Shown: positions 53,848 through 63,922, counted from the stretch's first letter. The stretch is 64,000 bases of DNA from Vibrio penaeicida (GCF_019977755.1 NZ_AP025144.1:2604001-2668000); one strand, 5' to 3'. Program-made: numbers and translations. The notes: generated by a model not told the origin, from the letters alone.

Positions 53848-55116
53848 CTATAAGCGGAAACTTGCCATTTCCTGTGGTAATATATTTTTCAAATCAAACA
53901 CAGAGCCATCATTTTCTAGGAAGTCTAGGTATTTCTTACTAGATATCTCTATAAAATCATCATGATTCACTGCAAATATAACGCAATTGTATTTTCTTCT
54001 CGGCAAATCTTTTAGCAATGAAATATTGTGTTCAGACTCAAGCTCTTTTGCATCTGCAATTGGATCGTATACATCCACATCCAAATCATTATTTAACAAT
54101 GAAAAAATAATATCCAAGACCTTTGAATTTCTAATATCAGAACAGTTTTCCTTAAACGTTACACCGAGAACCAAAACACTCTGTTTATAATTATTTATAT
54201 TAGATTTAGAGAGGTGCTCAAGCACATTGCTTACAACATAATCAGATATAGACTCATTAATTTTACGACTTGTCGATATTAACTTGGGCGTTACGTGCGC
54301 ATCAGATGCACGAGCAATGAGATAATACGGGTCAATTCCGATACAGTGACCACCGACTAACCCTGGAACAAAATTGATAAAGTTCCATTTTGTTCTGCAC
54401 GCCTCCAGTACAGAGTGAATATCTAAATCTATTTTATTGAATATGATTGAAAGCTCATTCATTAATGCAATATTTACATCCCTTTGAATGTTCTCAACAA
54501 CCTTCGCAGCTTCGGCGACCTGAACACTGTCACATAAATAAGTACCTGCCTCTACAACCGATGAGTAGAGATTGTTTATGAATCGAGCCGATTCAGGAGT
54601 AGAGCCTGAGGTGAGCTTAACTATATCTTTAAACTTTCTTTCGTCCCCAGGGTTTATTCGCTCTGGGCTATATCCCACAAAAAAATCCGTATTGAATTTT
54701 AGACCTGATGATCTTTCTATTACAGGAACACACACTTGCTCTGTTGCACCAGGGTAAACTGTAGATTCATATATAATGACTGAACCTTTTTTTATTGACG
54801 CTCCAACCAAACTTGAGGCACTAATCAAAGGATTAAAATCTGGCGTCATACACTCAGTGACCGGCGTTGGAACTGTGACAATAAAAATATCACATTCCTT
54901 AAGATCGTTTGAATCATCACTAAACTGTAGGTATGATGCGCTTACAAATTCTTCAAATTCGTGTTCTGAGTTTATATCAATCCTATCTTTAAGTTCCCAA
55001 ATTCTTTTTTTACTAATATCATAACCAATAGTGTTATATTTAGTACCGAAACTAAGAGCAAGAGGTAAACCAACATAACCCATACCGATAACTGCTATTT
55101 TATACTCTTTAAACAA
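53848..55116 (-). CDS. UDP-sugar 6-dehydrogenase (UDP-N-acetyl-hexosamine type)
   Basis: A 422-residue nucleotide-sugar dehydrogenase. NAD-binding motif GMGYVGLPLALSFG (residues 11-24), ESTVYPGATE, the family signature GYSPERINPGD and the catalytic Cys in GLVGGHCIGIDPYYLIA are intact. The last motif is that of the WbpA/TviB branch, which oxidises UDP-GlcNAc or UDP-GalNAc to the uronic acid. In this operon it may supply an amino-sugar uronate to the product. Confidence 0.9.
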   Translation of the reverse strand: MFKEYKIAVIGMGYVGLPLALSFGTKYNTIGYDISKKRIWELKDRIDINSEHEFEEFVSASYLQFSDDSNDLKECDIFIVTVPTPVTECMTPDFNPLISASSLVGASIKKGSVIIYESTVYPGATEQVCVPVIERSSGLKFNTDFFVGYSPERINPGDERKFKDIVKLTSGSTPESARFINNLYSSVVEAGTYLCDSVQVAEAAKVVENIQRDVNIALMNELSIIFNKIDLDIHSVLEACRTKWNFINFVPGLVGGHCIGIDPYYLIARASDAHVTPKLISTSRKINESISDYVVSNVLEHLSKSNINNYKQSVLVLGVTFKENCSDIRNSKVLDIIFSLLNNDLDVDVYDPIADAKELESEHNISLLKDLPRRKYNCVIFAVNHDDFIEISSKKYLDFLENDGSVFDLKNILPQEMASFRL

Positions 55117-55117
55117 T

Positions 55118-56362
55118 TTATATTCCTTTATTACATTTTAGTCCAAGTTTGATTCTTTTCTTCTTTAAGATAAAACCAGACAAATTAATCAACGCGAGAA
55201 CGGAAAAAACCATAGATATTTTTAATGGTGCATCACTACTACCAAAGTTAATCAAATAGCCAGAAATCAGAGGTGATGCAACACTTGCTAATTGATAACA
55301 TATAGTGGGTATACTAGATATTTTCCCTATATTTTCTTCACTAGCATAGTCAGTCAAAAAGAGTTCTGAATATGTAAGATAAACTATTTCACCAATAGAC
55401 CAAAGAACCGTTGAAATTATAAACACCAAAAAAACACTGTCGTCCAAAAAAATAACCGCTAGCGACACGAAGTAAAAAACAGGAGACAATAACAACATAC
55501 TTCCATACGATATATTTCTAGAAAAATGTACGATTATTGGTGTCAACATAATCACACATAAAGCATTTAAAGACATTAAATAGCCAAAATAAAGCGCCCC
55601 TTTATTAGCAAATAAAACATTCATTGTTATAGGTAGCGTGAACATTAGAGTTGCAAATGTAAAACATATCAAAAAACATATCGTAGAATAGATAATGATA
55701 TCATATCGACTTAGTGTGCCTTCTTTCGCTACATCTACCTGATCATTTTTGTAACTCTCATTTCTGTAAATCGGGCTTAAGGCATCATTTATATAGAGTG
55801 AAGTAAATAAGGTTATAGCGGCAACAAATATAGCGATGCCACTACCTATATATAACATTTCATATTTTTCTAAATACAAATAGCCAGCAATAGCAGGCCC
55901 AATGGCAGAACCTAGATTGAAGCATAAGTAGTTGAGAGAAACTATGTTTGCTCTATTAATTGGTTTACTCAATTTTAGTGAAAGTGTTAGTGTTGATGTA
56001 TAAGTAAGTCCAATGCCTAGTTGAGATAACCCCAGTGTGAGAATAACATATACTGACTCTGACACAGCTGCGCTCAATAAGTATCCAGTCGTTGTGACAC
56101 ACATCGAACAAATTACGATGATTCCTGTTTTAAATCGATCACAAAGAAAACCGGAAACAATACTTCCTAGCATAGCTACAATGGCATATGCTGCCACAAT
56201 ATAACCAATTAGTTCTGATGAAATCCCTAATTTGTCATGTAATATGATAATTAGCATTGGAGGAACAAATGCGCCACACGCTGAAATAAACCTAGCAAGT
56301 GCAATACTGTATACAACAGGTCCAAGATTAAAATATCTCTTAAACATAACCATATTTTCCAT
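55118..56362 (-). CDS. MFS transporter, probable product exporter
   Basis: A 414-residue protein with 12 predicted helices and an MFS loop 2-3 sequence (SGFLCDRFKTGIIVICSM). Its place within a biosynthetic operon suggests export of the product and self-protection. Substrate cannot be read from the sequence. Confidence 0.88.
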   Translation of the reverse strand: MENMVMFKRYFNLGPVVYSIALARFISACGAFVPPMLIIILHDKLGISSELIGYIVAAYAIVAMLGSIVSGFLCDRFKTGIIVICSMCVTTTGYLLSAAVSESVYVILTLGLSQLGIGLTYTSTLTLSLKLSKPINRANIVSLNYLCFNLGSAIGPAIAGYLYLEKYEMLYIGSGIAIFVAAITLFTSLYINDALSPIYRNESYKNDQVDVAKEGTLSRYDIIIYSTICFLICFTFATLMFTLPITMNVLFANKGALYFGYLMSLNALCVIMLTPIIVHFSRNISYGSMLLLSPVFYFVSLAVIFLDDSVFLVFIISTVLWSIGEIVYLTYSELFLTDYASEENIGKISSIPTICYQLASVASPLISGYLINFGSSDAPLKISMVFSVLALINLSGFILKKKRIKLGLKCNKGI

Positions 56363-56374
56363 GTCAATTAAAAA

Positions 56375-57769
56375 TCACAATGAAAGTAAATACTTGAACG
56401 CATTTAATTCACCTACGGATTCCTTTAAAGTGTATCTAAGTTTATCCTCAATAAGTTGGTCGAGGTCATCATTTCCATCCATTTGACATAGCGCCAAATC
56501 AAGCGATTGATCGGCTTCCAATAACCCATAAAAAAGAAGCTTTGAAATTTGATTCTCTTCTAATGTATCTTGTTGACCTATGTTAAGAATGTTGAATTTT
56601 TTGCACGTGGCAATAAGTATTTCTTTAATTTTTGGAAGATATTCCGATTGACTGCCACCGCCTAAATTCACAACACCAGGGAAAAGACTAGTAACGAAAT
56701 AGCTAATTGTGTTGTCTGGATAAATAATCCTTTCATCCATAAGTTTAGCTAACTTACGCGCTTCGAACTCTATTGGTTCGATCTTTCCAACTGGACACAC
56801 AAGTCGTAGCTTGCTATTTTCTGTTATTTCTAACTTCAAACTGTTTAATGATTTTTTACCTCGGTACCAAAAAAAATCAGTAGTACCATCAATTTGACAT
56901 CGAACATTAGACTCTTTCGCTTTCTTTCTTTCATTGAGTAAATAGATTAAGGCAGCTTGATTGGAGAAAAGTTTGTAAAATGCGTTATCTTGGTCTAATA
57001 ATAATCGGGCAACCAATTCGCAAACAAAATCTTCGTCAAAAAGTACAATTTCAGATTTGCTATTAAACTCAATATTTCTCCATATATAACGATTAACACA
57101 ATTAATAAAGTAGACAGAACGTTCATAGTAAGTGTTGTTATACTTCTCCAATATCTTTGGATAATCCGTACATAACATGATTTCTCTATCACTGTTAATG
57201 TATTGAAAATCTGTGGTAATATTGTTTAAGCAAACAACCGGCGTTTTGGATAGTTTATTAATACCTAACCCATAAATTTTCAGGTACTTTCCTTCACCTC
57301 TAGGTATAATGGCTGGTCCAGTTAGTGATTTATTACAGTTTATCGACTTTACTCTTGTACATTGTTTTGAAAAGAAATGTCTAACTCCAACGCTTCGTGC
57401 TGCATAGCTATGTAAATAGTTGCTCAGTATTGTATTCTTATGTAGCATTAATTCAGCATGCTCAACTGTTTTTATCACTGGGTATATATCGAAATCCTGA
57501 AGAGCGTCCGTAAGGTCATTGTTGTCAAGCTGAGAATCCTTACATATCACTTCTTCTAGACAAGCTCGTAATATACTTCTTGAGCGTTCACATACCGGTT
57601 TCATATGTTTTGCTTCTGAATAAATCCCTTTCAGGTAATCATTCAGTTTTACATCGCTATTAACTTTAATTTCATCTATACAATTATAATCATAATTGAT
57701 TGAATCAAATTTTTTTATAGAAGCGGAATAACTATCAAGCATATTGATTCCATTATCAGTTATATTCAT
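56375..57769 (-). CDS. Unknown protein of the AT-rich biosynthetic operon
   Basis: A 464-residue soluble protein that I do not recognise. The segment LFPGVVNLGGGSQSEYLPKI near residue 365 and TPVVCLNNITTDFQ near residue 175 faintly recall the bacillithiol ligase BshC, but this is too weak for a name. There are three Cys in the N-terminal third and none forms a clear metal motif. It starts in a TAATG overlap with the stop of the Gfo/Idh-DapF gene, so it is translationally coupled to it. Confidence 0.7.
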   Translation of the reverse strand: MNITDNGINMLDSYSASIKKFDSINYDYNCIDEIKVNSDVKLNDYLKGIYSEAKHMKPVCERSRSILRACLEEVICKDSQLDNNDLTDALQDFDIYPVIKTVEHAELMLHKNTILSNYLHSYAARSVGVRHFFSKQCTRVKSINCNKSLTGPAIIPRGEGKYLKIYGLGINKLSKTPVVCLNNITTDFQYINSDREIMLCTDYPKILEKYNNTYYERSVYFINCVNRYIWRNIEFNSKSEIVLFDEDFVCELVARLLLDQDNAFYKLFSNQAALIYLLNERKKAKESNVRCQIDGTTDFFWYRGKKSLNSLKLEITENSKLRLVCPVGKIEPIEFEARKLAKLMDERIIYPDNTISYFVTSLFPGVVNLGGGSQSEYLPKIKEILIATCKKFNILNIGQQDTLEENQISKLLFYGLLEADQSLDLALCQMDGNDDLDQLIEDKLRYTLKESVGELNAFKYLLSL

Positions 57770-59463
57770 TAGACCAAGTTTAATTTTAAATCGATGCGAC
57801 TACAGCTTACTTCAACATAACGTTTATCAATATAAACGACATGTCTTCCACCCTTGCTAGTTACGACATATTTGGCATCTTTATTAGGTGCTAATTCGTT
57901 TAATACGATAGCTGTAGATAATGAACCACTCGCACATGATAGTGTAAAATCATTTACTCCCCGCTCGAAGGTAGATATTTCGATGTCATGCCCCTCATAG
58001 CTTTCTAAAAAATTGATGTTCACACCGTTCTTATATCTATTTTGGAGATCATTGGCGAGCGTCAATCTAGAGTTGTAACAAACACTATTCACTTTTACTA
58101 CATGTGGTTCAACAAAATCAATAAAATATAGATCACCTTCTTGGTGAACTGAATAACGCTTATCTAAAGAAAGGCTTACTTTATTATTCATCTTTTTTAG
58201 ATTAAATAACTTCTCTTTACCTTCAATAGTTCCTATTTCAGTGTTTGAAAACTTTTCCCAAATCAAAAGAAAACCATTAATACACGCTTTTGATTCAGAC
58301 CCATCTTTTTCTATAACTCTAACCTTAAAATCTGATATCTTTGAATCTTCTAATATCAATATTGAGTCAACGTTTTCATCTTCGCGCTTTTTTAGTAGAT
58401 TTTCAACATTAGCAACTCTATTACCACGGATGTCACAGATAATAAACGTGTTACCATTAGAAGCCCCTTTATATAGGGTTTCCTTGTCGAAAATCATTGT
58501 CATTTTATTCTTTCCTGTTAGTGATTGAACTATATTCCTGTTCAACATGGCTATTTTGTATGAGTCTTGTAATGTATGTAAATTATTATTACTCCCATCT
58601 CCACACTTAAAAGACGTTAATATTTCAGACAGTTCATTTTCAAGTTTAATATTAGATTCTTTTGTATCAGACATTAATAAGACTCCATCTTTATATATCA
58701 GTAAAGAGTCATAGTTTTCTTTATCAAACTCTATGACAACGTTTATATTTTCACTTCCTTTATCTAAGAGCAGATCAAATCTACGCAACTTTTCTGAAGA
58801 TATAAATGATGAGTTGACATGTACGAGAACACTCTTATTCATTTTAATACTGCAATCAAGGTGTAATAGTCTACCGTCTCTATTCACTTGGTTATTTATG
58901 CTTACATGGTGGAAGGAAATATAATTTAAAATATTATTCAAAACCATATCAGCTATATGAAAGAACTCCTCAAAAACTCCTAGATCGAACTTGTCCCTCG
59001 AAGTGTTAATCTTATATTTTTTATAGTCTACGTCAATTTTTGATATTTTAAATCCGCGCTTAAGAAAGCTAGATAATTCATTCTTAAATGATGAGAATAG
59101 AGAAGATTGTCTCAGTATATAACCGATAAACACCTGTGCATTCTTCTTTTTAGCTAGTTCTAAAAAATAGTTATATTTATAATTATCAATAACACCTGGT
59201 TTCTCTAAAAAAATTTTTTTTGCATCATTCTGTAACAGAAGATTGAGATAATATTCATGTGTTGACGCTGGTGAACACACGAAATAATAGCAGTTATCTT
59301 TGCTAAAATTCTTTGACCAAAATTCAAACAAATCACTATAGAATCCAATCCCATTACTTACTCTTGGTTCAACGATGGATATATCTCTGTATCCAAGCTT
59401 CAAAAAAGTTTCTCTAAATAAATTGCCCATGTAACCATAGCCAATTATAACGATCTTACTCAT
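57769..59463 (-). CDS. Gfo/Idh/MocA oxidoreductase fused to a DapF-like epimerase
   Basis: A 564-residue two-domain protein. Residues 1 to about 320 are a Gfo/Idh/MocA dehydrogenase: KIVIIGYGYMGNLFRETF and the signature KKIFLEKPGV. Residues about 322-564 resemble diaminopimelate epimerase with both catalytic cysteines kept: DGSESKACINGFLL and RGVNDFTLSCASGS, plus FVEPHVVKVN. DapF-like enzymes invert alpha centres of amino acids without cofactor. The fusion suggests an NAD(P)-dependent redox step coupled to racemisation or epimerisation of an amino-acid-like intermediate. I know no characterised enzyme with this layout. Confidence 0.8.
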   Translation of the reverse strand: MSKIVIIGYGYMGNLFRETFLKLGYRDISIVEPRVSNGIGFYSDLFEFWSKNFSKDNCYYFVCSPASTHEYYLNLLLQNDAKKIFLEKPGVIDNYKYNYFLELAKKKNAQVFIGYILRQSSLFSSFKNELSSFLKRGFKISKIDVDYKKYKINTSRDKFDLGVFEEFFHIADMVLNNILNYISFHHVSINNQVNRDGRLLHLDCSIKMNKSVLVHVNSSFISSEKLRRFDLLLDKGSENINVVIEFDKENYDSLLIYKDGVLLMSDTKESNIKLENELSEILTSFKCGDGSNNNLHTLQDSYKIAMLNRNIVQSLTGKNKMTMIFDKETLYKGASNGNTFIICDIRGNRVANVENLLKKREDENVDSILILEDSKISDFKVRVIEKDGSESKACINGFLLIWEKFSNTEIGTIEGKEKLFNLKKMNNKVSLSLDKRYSVHQEGDLYFIDFVEPHVVKVNSVCYNSRLTLANDLQNRYKNGVNINFLESYEGHDIEISTFERGVNDFTLSCASGSLSTAIVLNELAPNKDAKYVVTSKGGRHVVYIDKRYVEVSCSRIDLKLNLV

Positions 59464-59465
59464 AG

Positions 59466-60437
59466 TTATAATCTTTTAGCTAAGCCACTAACCATAGTAC
59501 GAAAATATTTTTCTCCCAGTAATTTTAAATCATACTCAACACAATTATTTTCTTCATACTTAAAAAGTGAGAAATCTCCAACGATGCCATTCCATTGCTT
59601 TCTTTTCACTGCTTTAGAAAACTCCGGAAGTTGAAGATTACTGATTGAGTATATGTACTCAGTACTTAGAGCATCAGTAAATAGCTGTTTATTAAACAGC
59701 TCATATCGAACTCTATTTCCTAGGTAAGCGCTTAGAGCTGTTTCAATCACACCAGCATGACAGTCTAAGTTAGTTTCTTCTAACTGGAGTAGTGGATAGA
59801 GTACGTTAACACTTCCGTTTTTATATTTGGAAAGTATATTATCCAAGACCGAATGGTGATTAGGAGCTAAGTGTGTTGATACTAAAACAATTTCACTAGC
59901 TCCAAGATTAAAAAGCCTGTCGATATATCGTTCTATATATTCATTAAGGAACGACTCACTAACAGAAAAACTTCCACCAAGTGCTAGCGCCCACCTCATA
60001 CAACCAATATTTATTCCAGACAACTGAATTAAGCCCTTTATACCACATAGATATTTAATAATACCGTTCGAGATATTAATGTCTGTTCCAAGTGTTAGAT
60101 GCGGACCATGTTGCTCTACAGGATCAACGTTAAATATCACTTTCTTGCCTTTTATTGAATTCAGTTGACTCTTATCATGATGCCAATTGAACTCAACATT
60201 TTTTAATGACTTCATGTGTGGTAATAACTGGCCGATTACCGTTTCTTTGTATTCCGTGTACATATTTTCTGACAAACATTCTTTTATAAGATTTGGTAAT
60301 ACCAAACCTTCGAAATGCAAACCATCAATAAAATTGTCATAAGACGTGGCATCTACAATTGGTTGGATAATACTTAGATCTACCACATTATTTATTTCAT
60401 CTAACGTGAGATCTGTTATTTTATTTAGTGTGGACAA
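59466..60437 (-). CDS. Creatininase-family amidohydrolase
   Basis: A creatininase/MftE-type metal hydrolase of about 323 residues. Metal ligands are visible in VDPVEQHGPHLTLGTDI (Glu, His, Asp) and CHAGVIETALSAY (His, Glu). Members cut or form amide bonds in small cyclic or peptide substrates. I suggest the TTG at 60437, eight bases after GGGGGA, which overlaps the upstream gene by 17 bp; a GTG at 60461 is an alternative. Confidence 0.82.
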   Translation of the reverse strand: MSTLNKITDLTLDEINNVVDLSIIQPIVDATSYDNFIDGLHFEGLVLPNLIKECLSENMYTEYKETVIGQLLPHMKSLKNVEFNWHHDKSQLNSIKGKKVIFNVDPVEQHGPHLTLGTDINISNGIIKYLCGIKGLIQLSGINIGCMRWALALGGSFSVSESFLNEYIERYIDRLFNLGASEIVLVSTHLAPNHHSVLDNILSKYKNGSVNVLYPLLQLEETNLDCHAGVIETALSAYLGNRVRYELFNKQLFTDALSTEYIYSISNLQLPEFSKAVKRKQWNGIVGDFSLFKYEENNCVEYDLKLLGEKYFRTMVSGLAKRL

Positions 60438-62706
60438 TTGATATTTCCCCCGTGTTACCACATAACTTAATTAGGTCACCATCTTTGAAATTGGAGATAG
60501 CTTCTTTAACCCCTACCACACATGGTATCTCGTATTCTCTTGCCACCACTGCAGCATGGCTAGTCATGCCCCCTTCTTCCGTAATTATACCTGACACTTT
60601 GTCAAACAACGGGCAAAAATCAACGGAAGTCATATGGGAAACTATAATATCTCCACGCTTAACTTTATAAAAATCATTCTGATCATTAACGCATTTGACA
60701 TTCGCGATTACAATTCCTCGACTTACAGGATAACCTTTTATTTTTTCGCCATTATGAGTTTCAACATCTTTAAATCCGCTTACAGATGGTATTACTTTAA
60801 GATCCAATTTGGAGAGTCGTTTCACTACTAGATCTTTGTTAAAATAGACAACAATTTCTTCATTATTTTCGCCATTTATAAGTTCAATATCACCTAAAAT
60901 AACTTGATTCATTTGCTTGTACGATAGTCGGAAAAAATCTTTCCAAGTAGGAACCTTATATTCTAGGGCCAACTCTTTAAACGCCCGTTGTAATGCTAGA
61001 GAAGCAATGCAAAATGCTTCTTTTCTTCTTTCATTAAGAATAGTAAGCTTTTTAATGATCTCAGCTAGGGTTATTAACTCTTCATCATTAGACCATTCTC
61101 CCAACAATATTTGGTCGACTGAGTTTAAACTTAGCGGCTCCACTGTATCTATATTGTTGTAGATTTCAATTGCATCAATATTTGTCAACGGCCTTTCGCA
61201 AAAGTTCACGGAAATATGTTTGAATTTTTCGACCCAAATATCGATCTGTTCCGCTGGAAAAAAACTATCATTTACGTTTATTTTGGCTTTCAGCTTAATA
61301 CTTTTGAGTTCCTCAATTGCCATTTCATACGGAGACTTATCTTCTATCTTAGACAATTTTCCAATGACAAGCTTTGCGGTTGACTCATTTATCATGTACT
61401 TATTAACCAACAAGTCATTCATGATTTTTTCAATACTCTGGCCTCCAATAATGGTGAGGCTCAATCCTGCAGCAAGTTCTCTATACGCATCGCAAAACTT
61501 CTTGAAGCTATCCGGTGTTAGTTTATTTCCCATGTTTTGGGAAGCGTTATTTAACACAGTAATCTTTTCAGAATAGGTACGAGAAATAAAAGAGAAACAT
61601 TGATCACTCAAAACATTTCTTGTTACACTCTCACTATATTCCATCAACGACTTTTCTTCAGCATAAAGCTTAGTTTGCGTTCCTGAGGCTGTAATAGAGA
61701 GAAACCTTACGGGACTCACAATACCAAAGTCGACGGAGTGCATATAATGCCCTTCAATCATTAGGCTATTGTGGAATACAGACATATTCCTAGCGAGATG
61801 CAATTGCCAGCTTTCCTCATTGGTTTCAAATTTATTTGGTAGTTTATTAGAAATAGTGGTAATAGCCCGATTCTGTAGTAAATAAATCTTACCATTGTAT
61901 ACCGCCCATTCTACATCTCTCGCTATAGATGAAATTTCTTCGTGCTCAATGATACGAGAAATAAATATTGATGCTTCAGATTCAGAAACACCTAATACCT
62001 TACTAATCGATTCTATTCTATCCTTATCTGCTTTTTTAAATTTGAATACTTCTGGAGTAATATTTCCAGAGACTAGTTTTTCACCTAGACCTTCGCAGTA
62101 TTCTATAATAATAGTTTCACTTTGCATGGTTTGAGGATCAGAGGTAAACAACACACCAGATATAGAAGCAGGAATCATCTCTTGTATTACGATGGCCATT
62201 TTAGGTGGAAATATTGTGTATCCATTTCTATGCGAATAATCTACAACTCGCTCACTAAATAGTGAGCTCCAACATGCTAATATACTATTTTCAATTCCAT
62301 CGTCATCGATATCTAGATGGCTCTCAAACTGTCCAGCCCAGCTTTTATTACAACCATCTTCAATATCGGCGGAGGATCTAATTGCTAATTTTTTTATTCC
62401 ATTATTTTTTTTAAAATTTACTATTTCAATCAATAACTCTCTGGGTATTCTTTCTGATTCTATTTTTGAACGCAATATAGGGAGTAGTCTATATGCTGAA
62501 GCTAAATCGTCCTCAAAAAGATATCGGTATAGTCTATCGACATCTTCATCAATATTTTTGCTTTTTAAAAACTCGTCGAAACTTTCCGTCGTAACTACAA
62601 GAGTCTTTGGGACATTGAAGCCAAAATCTAATGACTCTTTTAGTCCAGAAAACTTTCCACCAACGCTTCTCAAGGATGGAGATACTTCTTTGATATTAAT
62701 TAACAT
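60421..62706 (-). CDS. PEP-synthase-like dikinase (ATP-grasp plus swivelling His domain, RPH-like layout)
   Basis: A 761-residue protein. Residues 1 to about 300 are the ATP-binding domain of PEP synthase/PPDK (VGGKFSGLKESLDFGFNVP, KLAIRSSADIEDGCNKSWAG). Residues about 300-660 are an unassigned helical substrate domain. Residues about 670-755 are the swivelling phosphohistidine domain with His717 in EEGGMTSHAAVVARE. The PEP-binding TIM barrel of true PEP synthase is absent, so the order ATP - substrate - His equals that of rifampin phosphotransferase. It should phosphorylate a small molecule using the beta phosphate of ATP. It overlaps the ATP-grasp gene by 7 bp. Confidence 0.85.
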   Translation of the reverse strand: MLINIKEVSPSLRSVGGKFSGLKESLDFGFNVPKTLVVTTESFDEFLKSKNIDEDVDRLYRYLFEDDLASAYRLLPILRSKIESERIPRELLIEIVNFKKNNGIKKLAIRSSADIEDGCNKSWAGQFESHLDIDDDGIENSILACWSSLFSERVVDYSHRNGYTIFPPKMAIVIQEMIPASISGVLFTSDPQTMQSETIIIEYCEGLGEKLVSGNITPEVFKFKKADKDRIESISKVLGVSESEASIFISRIIEHEEISSIARDVEWAVYNGKIYLLQNRAITTISNKLPNKFETNEESWQLHLARNMSVFHNSLMIEGHYMHSVDFGIVSPVRFLSITASGTQTKLYAEEKSLMEYSESVTRNVLSDQCFSFISRTYSEKITVLNNASQNMGNKLTPDSFKKFCDAYRELAAGLSLTIIGGQSIEKIMNDLLVNKYMINESTAKLVIGKLSKIEDKSPYEMAIEELKSIKLKAKINVNDSFFPAEQIDIWVEKFKHISVNFCERPLTNIDAIEIYNNIDTVEPLSLNSVDQILLGEWSNDEELITLAEIIKKLTILNERRKEAFCIASLALQRAFKELALEYKVPTWKDFFRLSYKQMNQVILGDIELINGENNEEIVVYFNKDLVVKRLSKLDLKVIPSVSGFKDVETHNGEKIKGYPVSRGIVIANVKCVNDQNDFYKVKRGDIIVSHMTSVDFCPLFDKVSGIITEEGGMTSHAAVVAREYEIPCVVGVKEAISNFKDGDLIKLCGNTGEISIVHTK

Positions 62707-63899
62707 ACATCAATCCGGCTTAATAATATTTTTTCTTCTACTTTATTTATCCAATTGTCGAGTTGTGTCAGGTATCCTTCTTTCATTTCACCGGCCAGAA
62801 AACCAAGGGCATCACCACCATCAAAGGTTTCACCTGATGTCTTGTTTCTCTGTTTTGGCATACAATAAAGTGTAGAGACACTCATTAAGTTTTCTAGTTC
62901 CTTTCTGAGCTTATCGACATCAACAGACTCATAAATAACAAAACTAGCCATGTAATTGCTTTTCTTAGTAATTCCATCTTGCTTTAGTTTTGTATTCTCG
63001 TTGAATGCATTTAATATAGTTTCCGTCAACATATCGATACCTGTCGATAGTTTAACCAGTTGCCATATAAAGCCCCCTGCAGTTCTGTTATTAATTTCAA
63101 TTAACTTAATCCCAGACTCGCTTAATCTAACTTCGATATGCATTGGGCCATGTTGGAAATCAATTTGGTTCAGAAGTCTTTTGCAAAATGATTCTAATCT
63201 AAAGTATTCATCCTGTGTCACATCAGGAGCAGGAAAAATATGCCTATCCTCAACAGGCATTCCTGAGTGAAGATAAGTTTTAGTTGCCCCCAAAAATATG
63301 TGGTTATTATTTAAGCTTAAGCACTCTAGGGTATATTCTCTCCCATCCAAATATTCCTCTAGAAGTCGGACATAAACTTTGGACACATGGGTAACTGCCC
63401 ATGCTTTCTCAAGTTCACTTTCTGATTTACAAATAAATACGTTTTCACTCCTACATCCAGATGGGTCCTTTAATACGATTTTCCCTCCATTTTCGTAGAA
63501 AAAATCTAATGCATCTTCGTAATTTTCTGTTTGGATACTATTAATAGAGAATTCTGTTCCTGATAATCTTTCTCTCATTTGGATTTTATCTAAACACAAG
63601 GTATGTACATCATAATCCATTCCTGCTACGCCTAAATTTTTAGAGATATAAGCTGCAGTGTAAAGCCCTTCTTCAATGAATGAAAAAATGTAATCAATTG
63701 GGCTATCAGCGTGTAATTCTTTGGCAATAGCTAGTGCTTCTTCCGGTTCAAACTTGTCGACTGTATAAATTTTCTCACAAGCTTCCATATGTAGGTCATG
63801 GATCATGTGTTTTTCTTGAATCAAGGAAATTTTAGTATTGATGTTCTCAAAGGAATCAAACCTATTAAAATAACCACCTATAATTAATACATGCTTCAT
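62700..63899 (-). CDS. ATP-grasp carboxylate-amine ligase
   Basis: A 399-residue ATP-grasp enzyme, probably an L-amino-acid ligase: nucleotide-fold start HVLIIGGYFNRFDSF, Lys-containing IVLKDPSGCRSENVFI, EEYLDGREYTLECLS and the metal/ATP motif KLIEINNRTAGGF (Glu and Asn). It would join an amino acid or carboxylate to an amine through an acyl phosphate. First gene of the operon. I chose ATG at 63899, preceded by GGAAGA, over one four codons upstream. Confidence 0.87.
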   Translation of the reverse strand: MKHVLIIGGYFNRFDSFENINTKISLIQEKHMIHDLHMEACEKIYTVDKFEPEEALAIAKELHADSPIDYIFSFIEEGLYTAAYISKNLGVAGMDYDVHTLCLDKIQMRERLSGTEFSINSIQTENYEDALDFFYENGGKIVLKDPSGCRSENVFICKSESELEKAWAVTHVSKVYVRLLEEYLDGREYTLECLSLNNNHIFLGATKTYLHSGMPVEDRHIFPAPDVTQDEYFRLESFCKRLLNQIDFQHGPMHIEVRLSESGIKLIEINNRTAGGFIWQLVKLSTGIDMLTETILNAFNENTKLKQDGITKKSNYMASFVIYESVDVDKLRKELENLMSVSTLYCMPKQRNKTSGETFDGGDALGFLAGEMKEGYLTQLDNWINKVEEKILLSRIDVC

Positions 63900-63922
63900 C
63901 TTTTCTTCCATAATAATTTCAA

